Part shown: positions 1 to 7,789 of the stretch, one piece after another
Layout: every line of letters starts with the position of its first letter
Position numbering within the stretch: the first letter of the stretch is position 1
IMG/VR virus record: IMGVR_UViG_3300029319_007985
Location: 108,390 to 172,389 of that record
DNA length: 64,000 nucleotides
From: a virus
Reading direction: 5' to 3' (one strand)
The notes under the pieces: model-generated
The model's database searches: none
What the model was told of the DNA's origin: nothing
Seen by the model: only the letters and a program-made list of their open reading frames with translations
Translations under genes and position numbers: made by a program

Positions 1-12
1 ATTATACTAAGC

Positions 13-201
13 ATGGAACAGATAACAATAACTTGCACAGACAACGGAAAAACTAAAACTGCTGATGTTTTATCCAAATCGGACAAGTATCTAAAGGTAG
101 TTGTGGAAGGAACCACGATGACAATAGAACTGTCAAGATCGGATGTAAATAAACCGTATATCGGTACTAAAGCAGGTTTAGAATTTACGTATGGCGTCTG
201 A
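13..201 (+). CDS. Small conserved phage protein, unknown function
   Basis: A 62-residue protein with alternating polar and hydrophobic residues that suggests a small beta-sheet fold; it starts MEQITITCTDNGKTKTADV and has no membrane segment. Its stop overlaps the next start by 11 bases, so the two are probably co-translated. I do not recognise a characterised family. The short upstream sequence within the window does not allow a promoter call. Confidence 0.6.
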   Translation: MEQITITCTDNGKTKTADVLSKSDKYLKVVVEGTTMTIELSRSDVNKPYIGTKAGLEFTYGV

Positions 202-673
202 AAAACTAAAATTTAAAATAGAATTATATAGCACACATTGGGATAAGGCTCCAGGTGCTGAGATATTCGTAAACAATAAATCATTTTACAAAGATAAAAT
301 TACAGGCACAGAAAAAAATCCTACCTTAATTGAATTTGAAGAACAATTAGAAGAAGGACAAAAATACAATTTCACTATCAAACGTACAGGAAAAGATCCC
401 ACCCAAACAATTCTAGATAATGATAACAAAATTATAAAAGATCAATTGTTACACATTAAAAGCATAGAAATTGACGAAATCAATATAGGTTCATTAGTTT
501 ATGAAGGAGTTTATGCTCCAGAATATCCCGAACCATGGTACTCACAACAGGTCCAAAAAGGACAAACTCCAGACAAATCAATAAAAAATGTCACTGCTAT
601 GGGGCATAACGGCACCTGGACATTGGTTTTTGAATCACCTTTTTACATGTGGTTGCTAGAGAACCTGTATTAA
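191..673 (+). CDS. Stand-alone beta-rich domain protein related to the N-terminal domain of the phage SGNH proteins
   Basis: This 160-residue protein has a beta-rich sequence ending in a conserved-looking block with NGTWTLVFESPFY near residues 142-155. A similar arrangement (beta strands, an 'I..I..V..N' block, then an NGTWTL or NGTLTI strand) makes up the N-terminal half of the SGNH proteins at 3043 and 30887. I infer one domain family used alone here and fused to a hydrolase elsewhere, possibly carbohydrate or virion binding. No signal peptide or catalytic motif is visible. Confidence 0.6.
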   Translation: MASEKLKFKIELYSTHWDKAPGAEIFVNNKSFYKDKITGTEKNPTLIEFEEQLEEGQKYNFTIKRTGKDPTQTILDNDNKIIKDQLLHIKSIEIDEINIGSLVYEGVYAPEYPEPWYSQQVQKGQTPDKSIKNVTAMGHNGTWTLVFESPFYMWLLENLY

Positions 674-680
674 TAAATAC
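671..680 (+). promoter_or_regulatory. T4-late-type promoter motif (TAATAAATAC)
   Basis: The sequence contains ATAAATAC, close to the T4 late consensus TATAAATA. It ends 5 bases before the ATG at 686, so a start about 5-6 bases downstream of the motif would give a leaderless mRNA. Confidence 0.55.
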
Positions 681-685
681 TGCAT

Positions 686-1123
686 ATGAACACCTACGAA
701 GACATTAAAACACTTATATCACGTTTAGACAGCATAGCCAAAGCACCGGAGTATCAACCATTCCCAGAAGCAGATGAATTCAATATCGAAGAAGATGAAG
801 ATTTTGAAGAAGTGTTAGGAGTGTTAGGTTTTCCAGAGGATGAAATATGGGAAGCGGAATATAGAGGTAGAAAAGTCAAACTAAACAAGCCTATGAGAGG
901 CGATGTAAAAAAATTCAAAGTATTTGTAAAAGATCCAAAATCAGGCAACGTAAAAAAAGTTAACTTTGGTCACGGTGGAACTTCTGCCAAAAAATTAGGA
1001 CAAAAAACAATGCGTATCAGAAAGTCCGATCCAGCAAGACGTAGAAGTTTCAGAGCAAGACACAACTGTGCTAATCCAGGTCCAAAAACAAAGGCAAGAT
1101 ACTGGAGTTGCAGAAAATGGTAA
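686..1123 (+). CDS. Late basic protein with C-terminal Cys/Arg-rich module
   Basis: This 145-residue protein has an N-terminal MNTYEDIKTLI segment, an acidic middle (residues about 25-50) and a strongly basic C-terminus. The C-terminal half has a YRGRKVKLNKPMRGD block followed by ARHNCANPG and YWSCRKW, a module seen widely in marine T4-like phages without known function. The N-terminus resembles the T4 capsid targeting sequence (MKTYQEF) used by internal head proteins. I infer a packaged, nucleic-acid-binding virion protein. It follows a late-type promoter motif and its stop overlaps the next start. Confidence 0.65.
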   Translation: MNTYEDIKTLISRLDSIAKAPEYQPFPEADEFNIEEDEDFEEVLGVLGFPEDEIWEAEYRGRKVKLNKPMRGDVKKFKVFVKDPKSGNVKKVNFGHGGTSAKKLGQKTMRIRKSDPARRRSFRARHNCANPGPKTKARYWSCRKW

Positions 1124-1476
1124 GGGCAGTCCAATTTATTAAAGAAGCCGTAGACTCTGATGCAATGAACGAGTTGAAGTTGTTCATCAACAATGATGAA
1201 GATCTATACAGAAAAAAGTTCATGCCAATTATAGCAAATATTAAAAGAAAAATAAAAAGAGGAGTTTACAATCATGAGATGGCTCCTAAATTATGGATGT
1301 ATCTCGTTGACGAAGCGGCAAGAAAATATGTAAAAGAATTTGGTTCTCCTGATCAAGACGTTGCTGATATGTTTCCAAAAGAATTACGCCAACAAATTGC
1401 AAAAGACATGGCTGACGAAGAACAAGAAAAAATAGAGGCAGGAGAATACGATGTTGTTAAAGGAACTATTTCTTAA
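1117..1476 (+). CDS. Small conserved phage protein, unknown
   Basis: The ATG at 1117 overlaps the upstream stop (ATGGTAA), which favours it over an in-frame TTG at 1108. The roughly 119-residue product starts MVRAVQFIKEAVDSDAMNE and is predicted helical and charged. Its overlap with the next gene (26 bases) indicates coupling. No recognisable domain; the N-terminal helix could be another short packaging tag, which is speculative. Confidence 0.6.
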   Translation: MVRAVQFIKEAVDSDAMNELKLFINNDEDLYRKKFMPIIANIKRKIKRGVYNHEMAPKLWMYLVDEAARKYVKEFGSPDQDVADMFPKELRQQIAKDMADEEQEKIEAGEYDVVKGTIS

Positions 1477-2626
1477 CGAAGACGAAGGCAACATAGCCGT
1501 ATTTGCTTTTGGAAGATTTAACCCACCCACAGTTGCACACCAAAAACTTATAAAACAAGTGCAGGATCTTGCCACAAAATTGAATGGCAGACCTTTTATT
1601 TTTTTAAGTCATACACAAAACAATGCCACTGATCCTTTAAGTTTTCAAGAGAAGTTAGATTACATTGAAGGCGTGTATGGCAAAGACAAAGTTGTATTTG
1701 GAGATGCTGGCGTAAAGACAATAGTGCAAGTTCTACAAAAACTACAGGATGAAGGCAGAACAAAAGTTGTAATGGTTGCTGGCAGTGATCGGGTACAAAA
1801 TTTCACAAAACTGCTTGACCAATACAACAACAAACCTGACAAGTCAGGCAACATTCTTTACAACTTTGACAGCATAAGTGTGGTAAGTGCCGGACAGCGT
1901 GATCCTGATGCTGAAGGTATGTCGGGTGTGAGTGCCAGCAAGGCAAGAGAGTACGCCCAGGCAGATGATTTTGAAAATTTTAGTAAAATTGTAATGGGTG
2001 GTAAAGTTAGTGCCAAACTTTTCATGAAGATCAAGTCCAAGATGGGACAAAAGGTTGCAGTCAACAACGAAAAGTTGTATAATGAAGATATGGATGGTAA
2101 ACCTACAGTGTATCTTGACATGGATGGAGTACTGGCTGATTTCTTTGGCGGGGTCGAAAAACTGTATGGTGTGAGTCATTGGAAGGAACTTACATCTGAT
2201 AAAACAAAAGATCTCAAAGCAGAAGTGATCAACAGGATAACAGGTACTGATTTCTTTGCAACATTGCCTAAATTTAAATCCGCAGATGACCTAATACAAC
2301 TTGTAAAGAAATTCACTGGTGGAAAATTTTCAATAAACACATCACCACTTAGAGGTGACAATGAGAACTCCGGCAAGTATAAAAAAATATGGATCTCAAA
2401 TAACATCGAAAAGCCAGACGAGATAGTGGTTACCGGTAGGAAAGAAACCTACGCCAAAGACAAGGCCTCCGGGACACCAAACATCCTCATAGATGATAGA
2501 CCAGTCAACATTGAACGTTGGGAGAATGCTGGCGGTCATGGAATTTTATATCAGGCCAATCGAGATCCGCTAACTAAAGTAGAGAAGGGATTACAAGATT
2601 ATGGCAAGATACGAGGGAATCAATAG
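1451..2626 (+). CDS. Bifunctional nucleotidyltransferase-HAD phosphatase fusion
   Basis: Two domains are visible in 391 residues. Residues 15-200 form a cytidylyltransferase-like/NadM-like fold: GRFNPPTVAH (21-30) is the nucleotide-binding motif, AGSDRV follows near 110, and SGVSASKARE (158-167) corresponds to the conserved S-x-S-x-x-R segment. Residues 218-391 form a HAD/5'-nucleotidase-like domain: DMDGVLAD (223-230) supplies the catalytic aspartates and LIDDRPVNIERW the later acidic motif. The N-terminus MLLKELFLNE precedes the catalytic domain and looks like the short tag on neighbouring late proteins. Substrate is unknown; NAD-related or nucleotide turnover is a reasonable guess. Confidence 0.8.
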   Translation: MLLKELFLNEDEGNIAVFAFGRFNPPTVAHQKLIKQVQDLATKLNGRPFIFLSHTQNNATDPLSFQEKLDYIEGVYGKDKVVFGDAGVKTIVQVLQKLQDEGRTKVVMVAGSDRVQNFTKLLDQYNNKPDKSGNILYNFDSISVVSAGQRDPDAEGMSGVSASKAREYAQADDFENFSKIVMGGKVSAKLFMKIKSKMGQKVAVNNEKLYNEDMDGKPTVYLDMDGVLADFFGGVEKLYGVSHWKELTSDKTKDLKAEVINRITGTDFFATLPKFKSADDLIQLVKKFTGGKFSINTSPLRGDNENSGKYKKIWISNNIEKPDEIVVTGRKETYAKDKASGTPNILIDDRPVNIERWENAGGHGILYQANRDPLTKVEKGLQDYGKIRGNQ

Positions 2627-2849
2627 AAACTACGAAGCAGGTATTTGGAACAAAGAAGAAGGACCGTCTCCGGAACAAAAGAAGGCCGAAAGAGAAAGAT
2701 TGATGAAAGAGTTCTTGGCCAAAGGCGGAAAGGTAGAAAAACTTGCTCCAGGCAACGCCAAAGTATATGGCTCATTGAACAAAGGTGGAAAACCTCCTTT
2801 CACTGACGCACAGTTGAAAGCAAAATGGAGAGAGGAAAATGGATCTTGA
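2601..2849 (+). CDS. Small basic phage protein, unknown
   Basis: An 82-residue, charged protein starting MARYEGINRNYEAGIW; the middle has EQKKAERERLMKEFLAKGG, probably helical, and the end GKPPFTDAQLKAKW. The start overlaps the upstream stop by 26 bases and the stop overlaps the next start. It belongs with the small late proteins of this region; function unknown. Confidence 0.6.
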   Translation: MARYEGINRNYEAGIWNKEEGPSPEQKKAERERLMKEFLAKGGKVEKLAPGNAKVYGSLNKGGKPPFTDAQLKAKWREENGS

Positions 2850-3039
2850 TACCCTCAAAAGGCTGGCCGGCGTAGGGCACTCCACTAATATAAAAGAAAA
2901 TCCTTCTATCACAGGCACGGAGAAAGCAAAATATCAAAGAAAGCATAACATCGAACCTGGTTCCCAAGAATGGTTCAAACTTTGGTTCAGCCGTCCAAAA
3001 ATGACTGGCGAGAACCCAATGCCAAAATCTAAAAAATAA
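2839..3039 (+). CDS. Small basic phage protein with LKRLAGV N-terminus
   Basis: A 66-residue protein beginning MDLDTLKRLAGVG, a short amphipathic start common to small marine T4-like phage proteins. The rest includes YQRKHNIEPGSQEWFKLWFSRP and ends KSKK. It overlaps the upstream gene by 11 bases. The N-terminal segment may be a targeting tag; this is inference. Confidence 0.6.
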   Translation: MDLDTLKRLAGVGHSTNIKENPSITGTEKAKYQRKHNIEPGSQEWFKLWFSRPKMTGENPMPKSKK

Positions 3040-3042
3040 TTG

Positions 3043-4020
3043 ATGAACTTTTTAGAAATATCGCTGAAAACAGAACACACTTCTGTTCCTGCCCACCTAA
3101 AAATATATTGCAGTGATGAATTAGTATTTGATGATCTTATCGATAAAAATTTGGTTATAAAGAAACAATTTGAAACGCCAAAAGTATTCGAACTAAAAAT
3201 AATCAAAACTGGAAAAAACATAGATTTAGTAAAAAAAGATCACATACAAAAAGTACAGATAGAAAAAGTAAGTGTAAATGGTATCAATTTGAAAATAAAT
3301 GAATTTGGCAACTTTCAAGTGCATGATAATCCTTACGTTGATGATCACACTCTACAAACAGTTGATTTGAATCTTAACGGCACGTGGACACTGCAACTAC
3401 AGGAACAAAAGTTGATCGGACAATTTGAACCAGCAAAAGCAAAGTTCAGAGATGCCATACAAGACTGTGATATCGCATGTTTTGGTTGTAGTCAAACGTA
3501 TGGAGTTTTTTTAGACCATAACGAAACTTGGCCATATTTTTTAGGCAAAGAACTAGGACTCAACGTGAAGAATTTTGGAATACCAGGATCAAACTACAAT
3601 GAGATGACTGCATTCATGGAATACTATGTAAAAAATTACAAAGCCAAAACAATTTTGGCGCTATTCCCACATTCGTTCAGAAGACAATCTATTGATAATG
3701 GAAAGATTGAACACATAGGTGCTGTGGATGAACGCAACAAACATTTAATTTTCCACGGAGAAGAACATTCCATTGTGAATCTGTCGATGTGTTTTCCTGC
3801 CTGGCTAGAAAGTGTTCATGATAATATTATGGTCAGTACCTATCAACGCAGTGAACACAATTTAATGATGCTTACAAATATTAAAAAGCACATGCTACCA
3901 TACTTTGATTCAGATCCTTACCCTAAAGCAAGTGATGGGAAGCATTTTGGTGTAGAACATAACCTAAGTTACGCAAAAGCACTTGCAAAGCACATCAATC
4001 AGCAAACTACATTCCAATAA
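3043..4020 (+). CDS. SGNH/GDSL-like hydrolase with N-terminal beta domain
   Basis: About 325 residues. Residues 1-125 form a beta-rich domain that ends in LNGTWTLQLQ and matches the stand-alone protein at 191. Residues from about 140 carry the SGNH pattern CFGCSQTYG (nucleophile serine in a GCS instead of GDS context), then NETWPYFLG and the block-II-like GIPGSNYNEM. The family comprises esterases, lipases and acetylhydrolases. In this phage five such proteins occur. ATG at 3043 is chosen over the TTG immediately upstream. The substrate could be an acyl or acetyl group on surface polysaccharide, not shown by sequence. Confidence 0.7.
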   Translation: MNFLEISLKTEHTSVPAHLKIYCSDELVFDDLIDKNLVIKKQFETPKVFELKIIKTGKNIDLVKKDHIQKVQIEKVSVNGINLKINEFGNFQVHDNPYVDDHTLQTVDLNLNGTWTLQLQEQKLIGQFEPAKAKFRDAIQDCDIACFGCSQTYGVFLDHNETWPYFLGKELGLNVKNFGIPGSNYNEMTAFMEYYVKNYKAKTILALFPHSFRRQSIDNGKIEHIGAVDERNKHLIFHGEEHSIVNLSMCFPAWLESVHDNIMVSTYQRSEHNLMMLTNIKKHMLPYFDSDPYPKASDGKHFGVEHNLSYAKALAKHINQQTTFQ

Positions 4021-4024
4021 ATAC
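4018..4024 (+). promoter_or_regulatory. T4-late-type promoter motif (TAAATAC)
   Basis: AATAAATAC overlaps the stop codon of the preceding gene and ends 4 bases before the ATG at 4029. No Shine-Dalgarno sequence fits between them, so a leaderless transcript is expected. Confidence 0.5.
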
Positions 4025-4028
4025 CTTT

Positions 4029-4157
4029 ATGAAAACATGGGAAATCACAGAAGGTACTAGATGCTGGAAAGGATATGAACGTAAAGGATTCAAAATACAT
4101 CCTTTCTCAAAGAAACGTGTGCCCAACTGTGTGAAAAGAAAAGCCAAAAGAAAATAA
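4029..4157 (+). CDS. 42-residue basic Cys protein, mini-module paralogue
   Basis: A short gene between a late-type motif and the next ATG. The product starts MKTWEITEGTRCWKGYERKG and ends in a lysine/arginine tail. Its core CWKGYERKGFK...RVPNCVK matches the middle of the protein at 4413 (CWHGYQQKGYK...MVPNCVK), so it is a single-module paralogue. Two cysteines and a high positive charge suggest a small nucleic-acid-binding or structural virion peptide. Function unknown. Confidence 0.65.
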   Translation: MKTWEITEGTRCWKGYERKGFKIHPFSKKRVPNCVKRKAKRK

Positions 4158-4158
4158 A

Positions 4159-4416
4159 ATGAAAATTCGAGAGATCTTATACACCACAGATCGTAATTTG
4201 TTACAGCCTGACATCAATAAAATAATAGACAAATATAGTAGCAGAGCAAAAAAGAGAAAATCAAACCTAGGATACCACAGCATGATGGCCTATCCGTTTA
4301 GAGTAGGAGAAGGTAAAAGTTGGAGTAAAAAATATAAGAAGTCTATCAACTGCAACAATCCAAAAGGCTTCTCACAGAAGGCCCACTGCGCAGGAAGAAA
4401 GAAAAAGAAAAAATGA
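4159..4416 (+). CDS. Small late basic protein with MKIREI tag
   Basis: An 85-residue protein beginning MKIREILYTTD and ending CNNPKGFSQKAHCAGRKKKKK. The C-terminal Cys/Lys module recurs in marine T4-like phages. The N-terminal MKIREI resembles MKIKEF (next gene), MRICEI (5842) and MRLKEI (7790). I infer a packaged virion protein. Start lies one base after the previous stop. Confidence 0.65.
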   Translation: MKIREILYTTDRNLLQPDINKIIDKYSSRAKKRKSNLGYHSMMAYPFRVGEGKSWSKKYKKSINCNNPKGFSQKAHCAGRKKKKK

Positions 4417-5108
4417 AAATTAAAGAGTTCATAATCATGCCATCTAGCATAGACACACTTGGCCTTGTCCACAAGCCAGGCCGTGGTCCAAACAACAGAT
4501 TCGATTTCAAAAACAAAGCAAATAATAGAGCAAACGAAGTAGGTGAAACCAAGGAAGCACCACCAGGCACATATTTTACTAAAACAGGCAACTTAGTTAA
4601 AGGAAGATTGACCAAGGCCGCGAAAGAAAGAGGAGCAAGAGAAACTGATCCAAAAGATGATCAAAGATCTAAAGTGCCGCCAGTCACACAAAGGAATGAA
4701 GCGAGAGGTACCTGCTGGCATGGATATCAACAAAAAGGTTATAAGAAAAAAGGCAACAAAATGGTTCCTAATTGTGTTAAGGAAGAGGCCGCTGGTGTTG
4801 GCATAGTAACAAAACAAAACGCCACAAAAGACGTGCCTGTAGGTGGCGAATACATGAACGTAAAAAAATTAGGCCTAGGTAAAGGCAAGCCAAAAACAAT
4901 AGGCGAAGAATGGAAACAGTTCCAAGAAAATTTTGCCGACAAAAAAGTCAAAGGTAAAAGTAGGCCTGGGCGGGTCAAAAGGGCAGGAGCAAGTTGTAAA
5001 GGCTCAGTTACAAGTTTAAGAGCAAAGGCAAAAAAATCAAGTGGTGAAAGAAGAAAGATGTATCACTGGTGTGCCAACATGAAATCCGGTAGGAAAAAAT
5101 CCAGATAA
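4413..5108 (+). CDS. Multi-module basic late protein with MKIKEF tag
   Basis: 231 residues, very rich in Lys and Arg. Modules in order: N-terminal tag MKIKEFIIMPSS; a VHKPGRGPNNRFDF segment; TYFTKTGNLVKGRLTKAAKE; the CWHGYQQKGYKKKG...VPNCVKEE module shared with the 42-residue protein at 4029; and a C-terminal CKGSVTSLRAKAKK...MYHWCANMKSGRKK module. It is built from short Cys-containing basic units seen in separate phage proteins. Likely a nucleic-acid-binding internal virion protein; function is inferred only. Confidence 0.65.
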   Translation: MKIKEFIIMPSSIDTLGLVHKPGRGPNNRFDFKNKANNRANEVGETKEAPPGTYFTKTGNLVKGRLTKAAKERGARETDPKDDQRSKVPPVTQRNEARGTCWHGYQQKGYKKKGNKMVPNCVKEEAAGVGIVTKQNATKDVPVGGEYMNVKKLGLGKGKPKTIGEEWKQFQENFADKKVKGKSRPGRVKRAGASCKGSVTSLRAKAKKSSGERRKMYHWCANMKSGRKKSR

Positions 5109-5117
5109 CTACTGGAT

Positions 5118-5867
5118 ATGGACGTAATTTTAAGTTTAGGTTTTCTTTGTAACATTTTTAAAAAAGCACCAACAGTAAGGCTCTTTGCTGATGAATATTT
5201 TCTAGATGAATTTACCTTAAAAAATACTGTTGATAAATCCACACTAAAAAGTTTATTATCAAACAAAGACAACTTTGATTTTATTTTTCCAAAAAAAGTC
5301 AGCAATTTACTAGACCCAAATGTGCAAATGGTTGACCCACAAATAGATGCTAATGTTGAATATAAATTCTATCGCATAAAAAAGTTTAATCTAAAGAAAA
5401 AAGATAAAGTCAAAGTAAAAATCGAATTTTATAATAGGGACTCTAATCATACAAACGGATTCATCACAAAAAGCACAATGGTGTGTGTTCCATACGTTTT
5501 AATTACTCCAACCAAGATTATGAAAGACATAACAACATTTCATAAGAAGTGGTATCAAAAAGTTAAATTTGAACAGCAAAAACAAAACAAATTTAAATTT
5601 ATAAAGAAATTTTACAAACACAGATCACGTCTTTTCAACTGCATAGAACATCGCAATTATTGGTTTAAGGATAGGCAGACTAAAAATTTATTATACACGT
5701 ACTTCGCAGGTGGTGATGTAACGCTAGAAAGGACCTTTTATAAAAAACATAACTTGTACATCGGTGATCCAAATACCATTGGCTATGTGTTGTTTGGACA
5801 CTACCAAAGGTTTAAAAAACTATCAGATAAATACCTTCAATATGAGAATCTGCGAAATAATCATTAG
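5118..5867 (+). CDS. Conserved phage protein, unknown
   Basis: A 249-residue, lysine- and aromatic-rich protein. The first 150 residues look beta-rich and may be a distant version of the beta domain of 191 and 3043, but I see no clear NGTW strand. The C-terminal part (RNYWFKDRQTKN...GHYQRFKKL) is rich in Tyr, Lys and Arg. No catalytic motif seen. It overlaps the next gene by 26 bases. Confidence 0.6.
   Translation: MDVILSLGFLCNIFKKAPTVRLFADEYFLDEFTLKNTVDKSTLKSLLSNKDNFDFIFPKKVSNLLDPNVQMVDPQIDANVEYKFYRIKKFNLKKKDKVKVKIEFYNRDSNHTNGFITKSTMVCVPYVLITPTKIMKDITTFHKKWYQKVKFEQQKQNKFKFIKKFYKHRSRLFNCIEHRNYWFKDRQTKNLLYTYFAGGDVTLERTFYKKHNLYIGDPNTIGYVLFGHYQRFKKLSDKYLQYENLRNNH
5828..5834 (+). promoter_or_regulatory. 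T4-late-type promoter motif (TAAATAC)
   Basis: GATAAATAC lies inside the end of the upstream gene and ends 7 bases before the ATG at 5842. Confidence 0.45.
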
Positions 5868-6108
5868 AGAACAGGCCACTGCCGGCGCCACTTCTGCTGG
5901 CAATATTGCATCTGTAGTCAGTCCACATATCGCAATAGGACCTGATAGGTTCAAGAAATCATATACAGGCACGCCTGGAAAATCAGGCACTAAGGCACCA
6001 AAGTTGCCTAAGATTGTTCAACCAAAAAAGAAAGATGGCACGGCAAAAGGCGCACATAATTTACCAGGAGTAAGTTTGTTTGGCGGGCCAGGATTTGTGA
6101 GAAGATGA
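5842..6108 (+). CDS. Small late protein with MRICEI tag
   Basis: An 88-residue protein starting MRICEIIIREQATAGATSAG. ATG 5842 is chosen because it follows a late-type motif and gives the tag sequence shared with neighbours; an ORF extension upstream lies inside the previous gene. The middle is rich in Gly, Pro and Lys (GKSGTKAPKLPKIVQPKKKDG) and the end has GVSLFGGPGF. Probable structural or packaged protein; unknown function. Confidence 0.6.
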   Translation: MRICEIIIREQATAGATSAGNIASVVSPHIAIGPDRFKKSYTGTPGKSGTKAPKLPKIVQPKKKDGTAKGAHNLPGVSLFGGPGFVRR

Positions 6109-6263
6109 GTTACTGTTTAAATTGTGGCAACGAGTGCCACGAAGGAAAAGTGTTAACAAGAACTGAAAAAACTTATGCAGTAGAAGGTGCGAAGGAATAC
6201 GAAATAGAAGTCTGTAAATATTGCAGATGTGAAGACGAATTAATGGATGCTTTAGAAGAATGA
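6105..6263 (+). CDS. Mini zinc-ribbon protein
   Basis: A 52-residue gene whose ATG overlaps the previous TGA and whose TGA overlaps the next ATG. It has two CxxC pairs, CLNC (residues 4-7) and CKYC (37-40), with extra Cys at 11 and 42, the layout of a zinc ribbon. The C-terminus is acidic. Role unknown; nucleic-acid or protein binding is likely for such ribbons. Confidence 0.65.
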   Translation: MSYCLNCGNECHEGKVLTRTEKTYAVEGAKEYEIEVCKYCRCEDELMDALEE

Positions 6264-7162
6264 AATTTTTAATATTCAATGGTAGTTTAAAGGCAGATGC
6301 AGAATCAAATACTTTTGCTGTTTGCAAAATGTTACAACTGGCCTTTGATAAACTTGGACATGAATGTGAGATAGTCACATTGAGAGATCTTGACTACGAA
6401 GGATCAACTGATGATGTAAATGATGAACTTAAACCTTATATCATGAAGATGTTCGACATGGACGGAATAATTTTTGCTACTCCAATTTGGTGGGGCACAC
6501 ATAGTTGTCATATCCAGGCCATGTTGGAAAGACTTGACTTTATATACAGTTGGGCCAAAGACAACAAGTATCAACCATTTTATAACAAAGTATTTGGCAC
6601 ATTAGTGTCAGGTGGTGGAGATGGATTCCAACACATTCACGGAGTACTATATTCAGCGGCATCTAATTTTGGATTTACTATTCCGCCGCAGTGTAACATC
6701 GAATCCAAGGCACAGGGCATAGAAGAAATCAAAAAAGACGAAGACACTTACAACCAAGTTAAAAACTGTGCGACTAACATGACAGTCTGGGGAGAACTGA
6801 TGAGAGCCGGAAATCCTACACTGGCGGCAAGGCACGGTAGTGTCGACGTAAACGAAGCACTGGCTGAAGGAAAAAGAATACCACGTAAAAAAGGACAAAA
6901 GAGGAAAAGCAAAAAACATAGTGACCTTTACACAGATGAAGATCCAAAAGGCACTATCCACGGACTAGGATTCAAAGACGAGGCCACAGCAAGAGCCAGT
7001 GTAACAAAAATCCGAAAGAGCGGTAGATCACACGCACACAAGATACAGGCCGCAGTGGCAATGGAACAGAGAGCGAGAGCGGCAGGCAAATCAGGACCAG
7101 CGGCGATCTATAGAAAATATATCAACAGCATGAAGAAAAAAACAAAGGCTAAGAAAAAATAA
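6260..7162 (+). CDS. Flavodoxin-like NAD(P)H-dependent reductase fused to basic phage module
   Basis: Residues 1-180 resemble the NADPH-dependent FMN reductase/flavodoxin-fold family: FNGSLKADAESNT (FMN phosphate loop) near residues 5-17, ATPIWWGTHS near 73-82 and GTLVSGGGDGFQH near 113-125. Residues about 205-300 form a separate lysine-rich domain with DPKGTIHGLGF and HKIQAAVAMEQRARAAG, a module typical of small marine phage proteins, and a K-rich tail. This is a fusion of a redox enzyme to a probable virion/DNA-binding module. Substrate unknown. Confidence 0.75.
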   Translation: MKFLIFNGSLKADAESNTFAVCKMLQLAFDKLGHECEIVTLRDLDYEGSTDDVNDELKPYIMKMFDMDGIIFATPIWWGTHSCHIQAMLERLDFIYSWAKDNKYQPFYNKVFGTLVSGGGDGFQHIHGVLYSAASNFGFTIPPQCNIESKAQGIEEIKKDEDTYNQVKNCATNMTVWGELMRAGNPTLAARHGSVDVNEALAEGKRIPRKKGQKRKSKKHSDLYTDEDPKGTIHGLGFKDEATARASVTKIRKSGRSHAHKIQAAVAMEQRARAAGKSGPAAIYRKYINSMKKKTKAKKK

Positions 7163-7566
7163 TGAAAAGATTGGATATCAACGACAACACTAGTATCAGT
7201 ATGCCAATAAGAAATATGATTGCAATTATAGGTGCAGTGGGCGTTGGCGTGTGGGCATACTTTGGAATCACAGAAAAATTGAATCAACATTCCACTTCGC
7301 TTACATTAATGAAAAAAGAGATGGAAGAAAACACAGAATTCAGGATAAAATATCCAAGAGGTGAATTGGGTCAGTCACAAAACGACCTTGAACAATTCAT
7401 GCTTATTGAAGAACTTTACAAAACAGTTGACAAGATGGAAGGCGTGTTAGAAAACAACATGACCAATAAAGTTAATATTGAATTTTTAAGAAAACAAGTT
7501 GACAAAATGATCGGCGATATTGAAGCACTGAAAGACGCTGATAGACAGATACAAAACGGACACTAA
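7162..7566 (+). CDS. Membrane-anchored coiled-coil protein
   Basis: 134 residues with one hydrophobic segment (about residues 18-34, IRNMIAIIGAVGVGVWAYFG) and a long charged helical region after it. The topology suggests an N-terminal anchor and a coiled-coil domain. It is next to a secreted or anchored small protein (7566). Lysis or host-envelope role possible, but not supported by a family match. Confidence 0.6.
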   Translation: MKRLDINDNTSISMPIRNMIAIIGAVGVGVWAYFGITEKLNQHSTSLTLMKKEMEENTEFRIKYPRGELGQSQNDLEQFMLIEELYKTVDKMEGVLENNMTNKVNIEFLRKQVDKMIGDIEALKDADRQIQNGH

Positions 7567-7781
7567 TGATTGAAACAGTTGTTGCTTTATTAATGATAGT
7601 ACATGGTGAAATCAAAGAACATCGTATTCAAGACTCTATGAGTGCATGTTTACGAGGTAAAAGAACAGCAGAGAGACAGTTTTCAGCAGGGGTCAAATAC
7701 CAGTGTATCAAAAGCAAGGCTGAATTAGAAGAGAATGTAGACGGTTCAAGAGCAATCAAAAAAATAATATTGGCTGAATAA
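7566..7781 (+). CDS. Small protein with N-terminal hydrophobic segment, unknown
   Basis: 71 residues; the N-terminus MIETVVALLMIVHGEI is hydrophobic, so it may be a signal peptide or short anchor. Two cysteines (in SACLRG and YQCIKS) could form a disulphide outside the cytoplasm. It starts at the stop of the previous membrane protein, suggesting a two-gene unit. Function unknown. Confidence 0.55.
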   Translation: MIETVVALLMIVHGEIKEHRIQDSMSACLRGKRTAERQFSAGVKYQCIKSKAELEENVDGSRAIKKIILAE

Positions 7782-7785
7782 ATAC
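7779..7785 (+). promoter_or_regulatory. T4-late-type promoter motif (TAAATAC)
   Basis: GAATAAATAC overlaps the upstream stop codon and ends 4 bases before the ATG at 7790. Confidence 0.5.
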
Positions 7786-7789
7786 ACAT

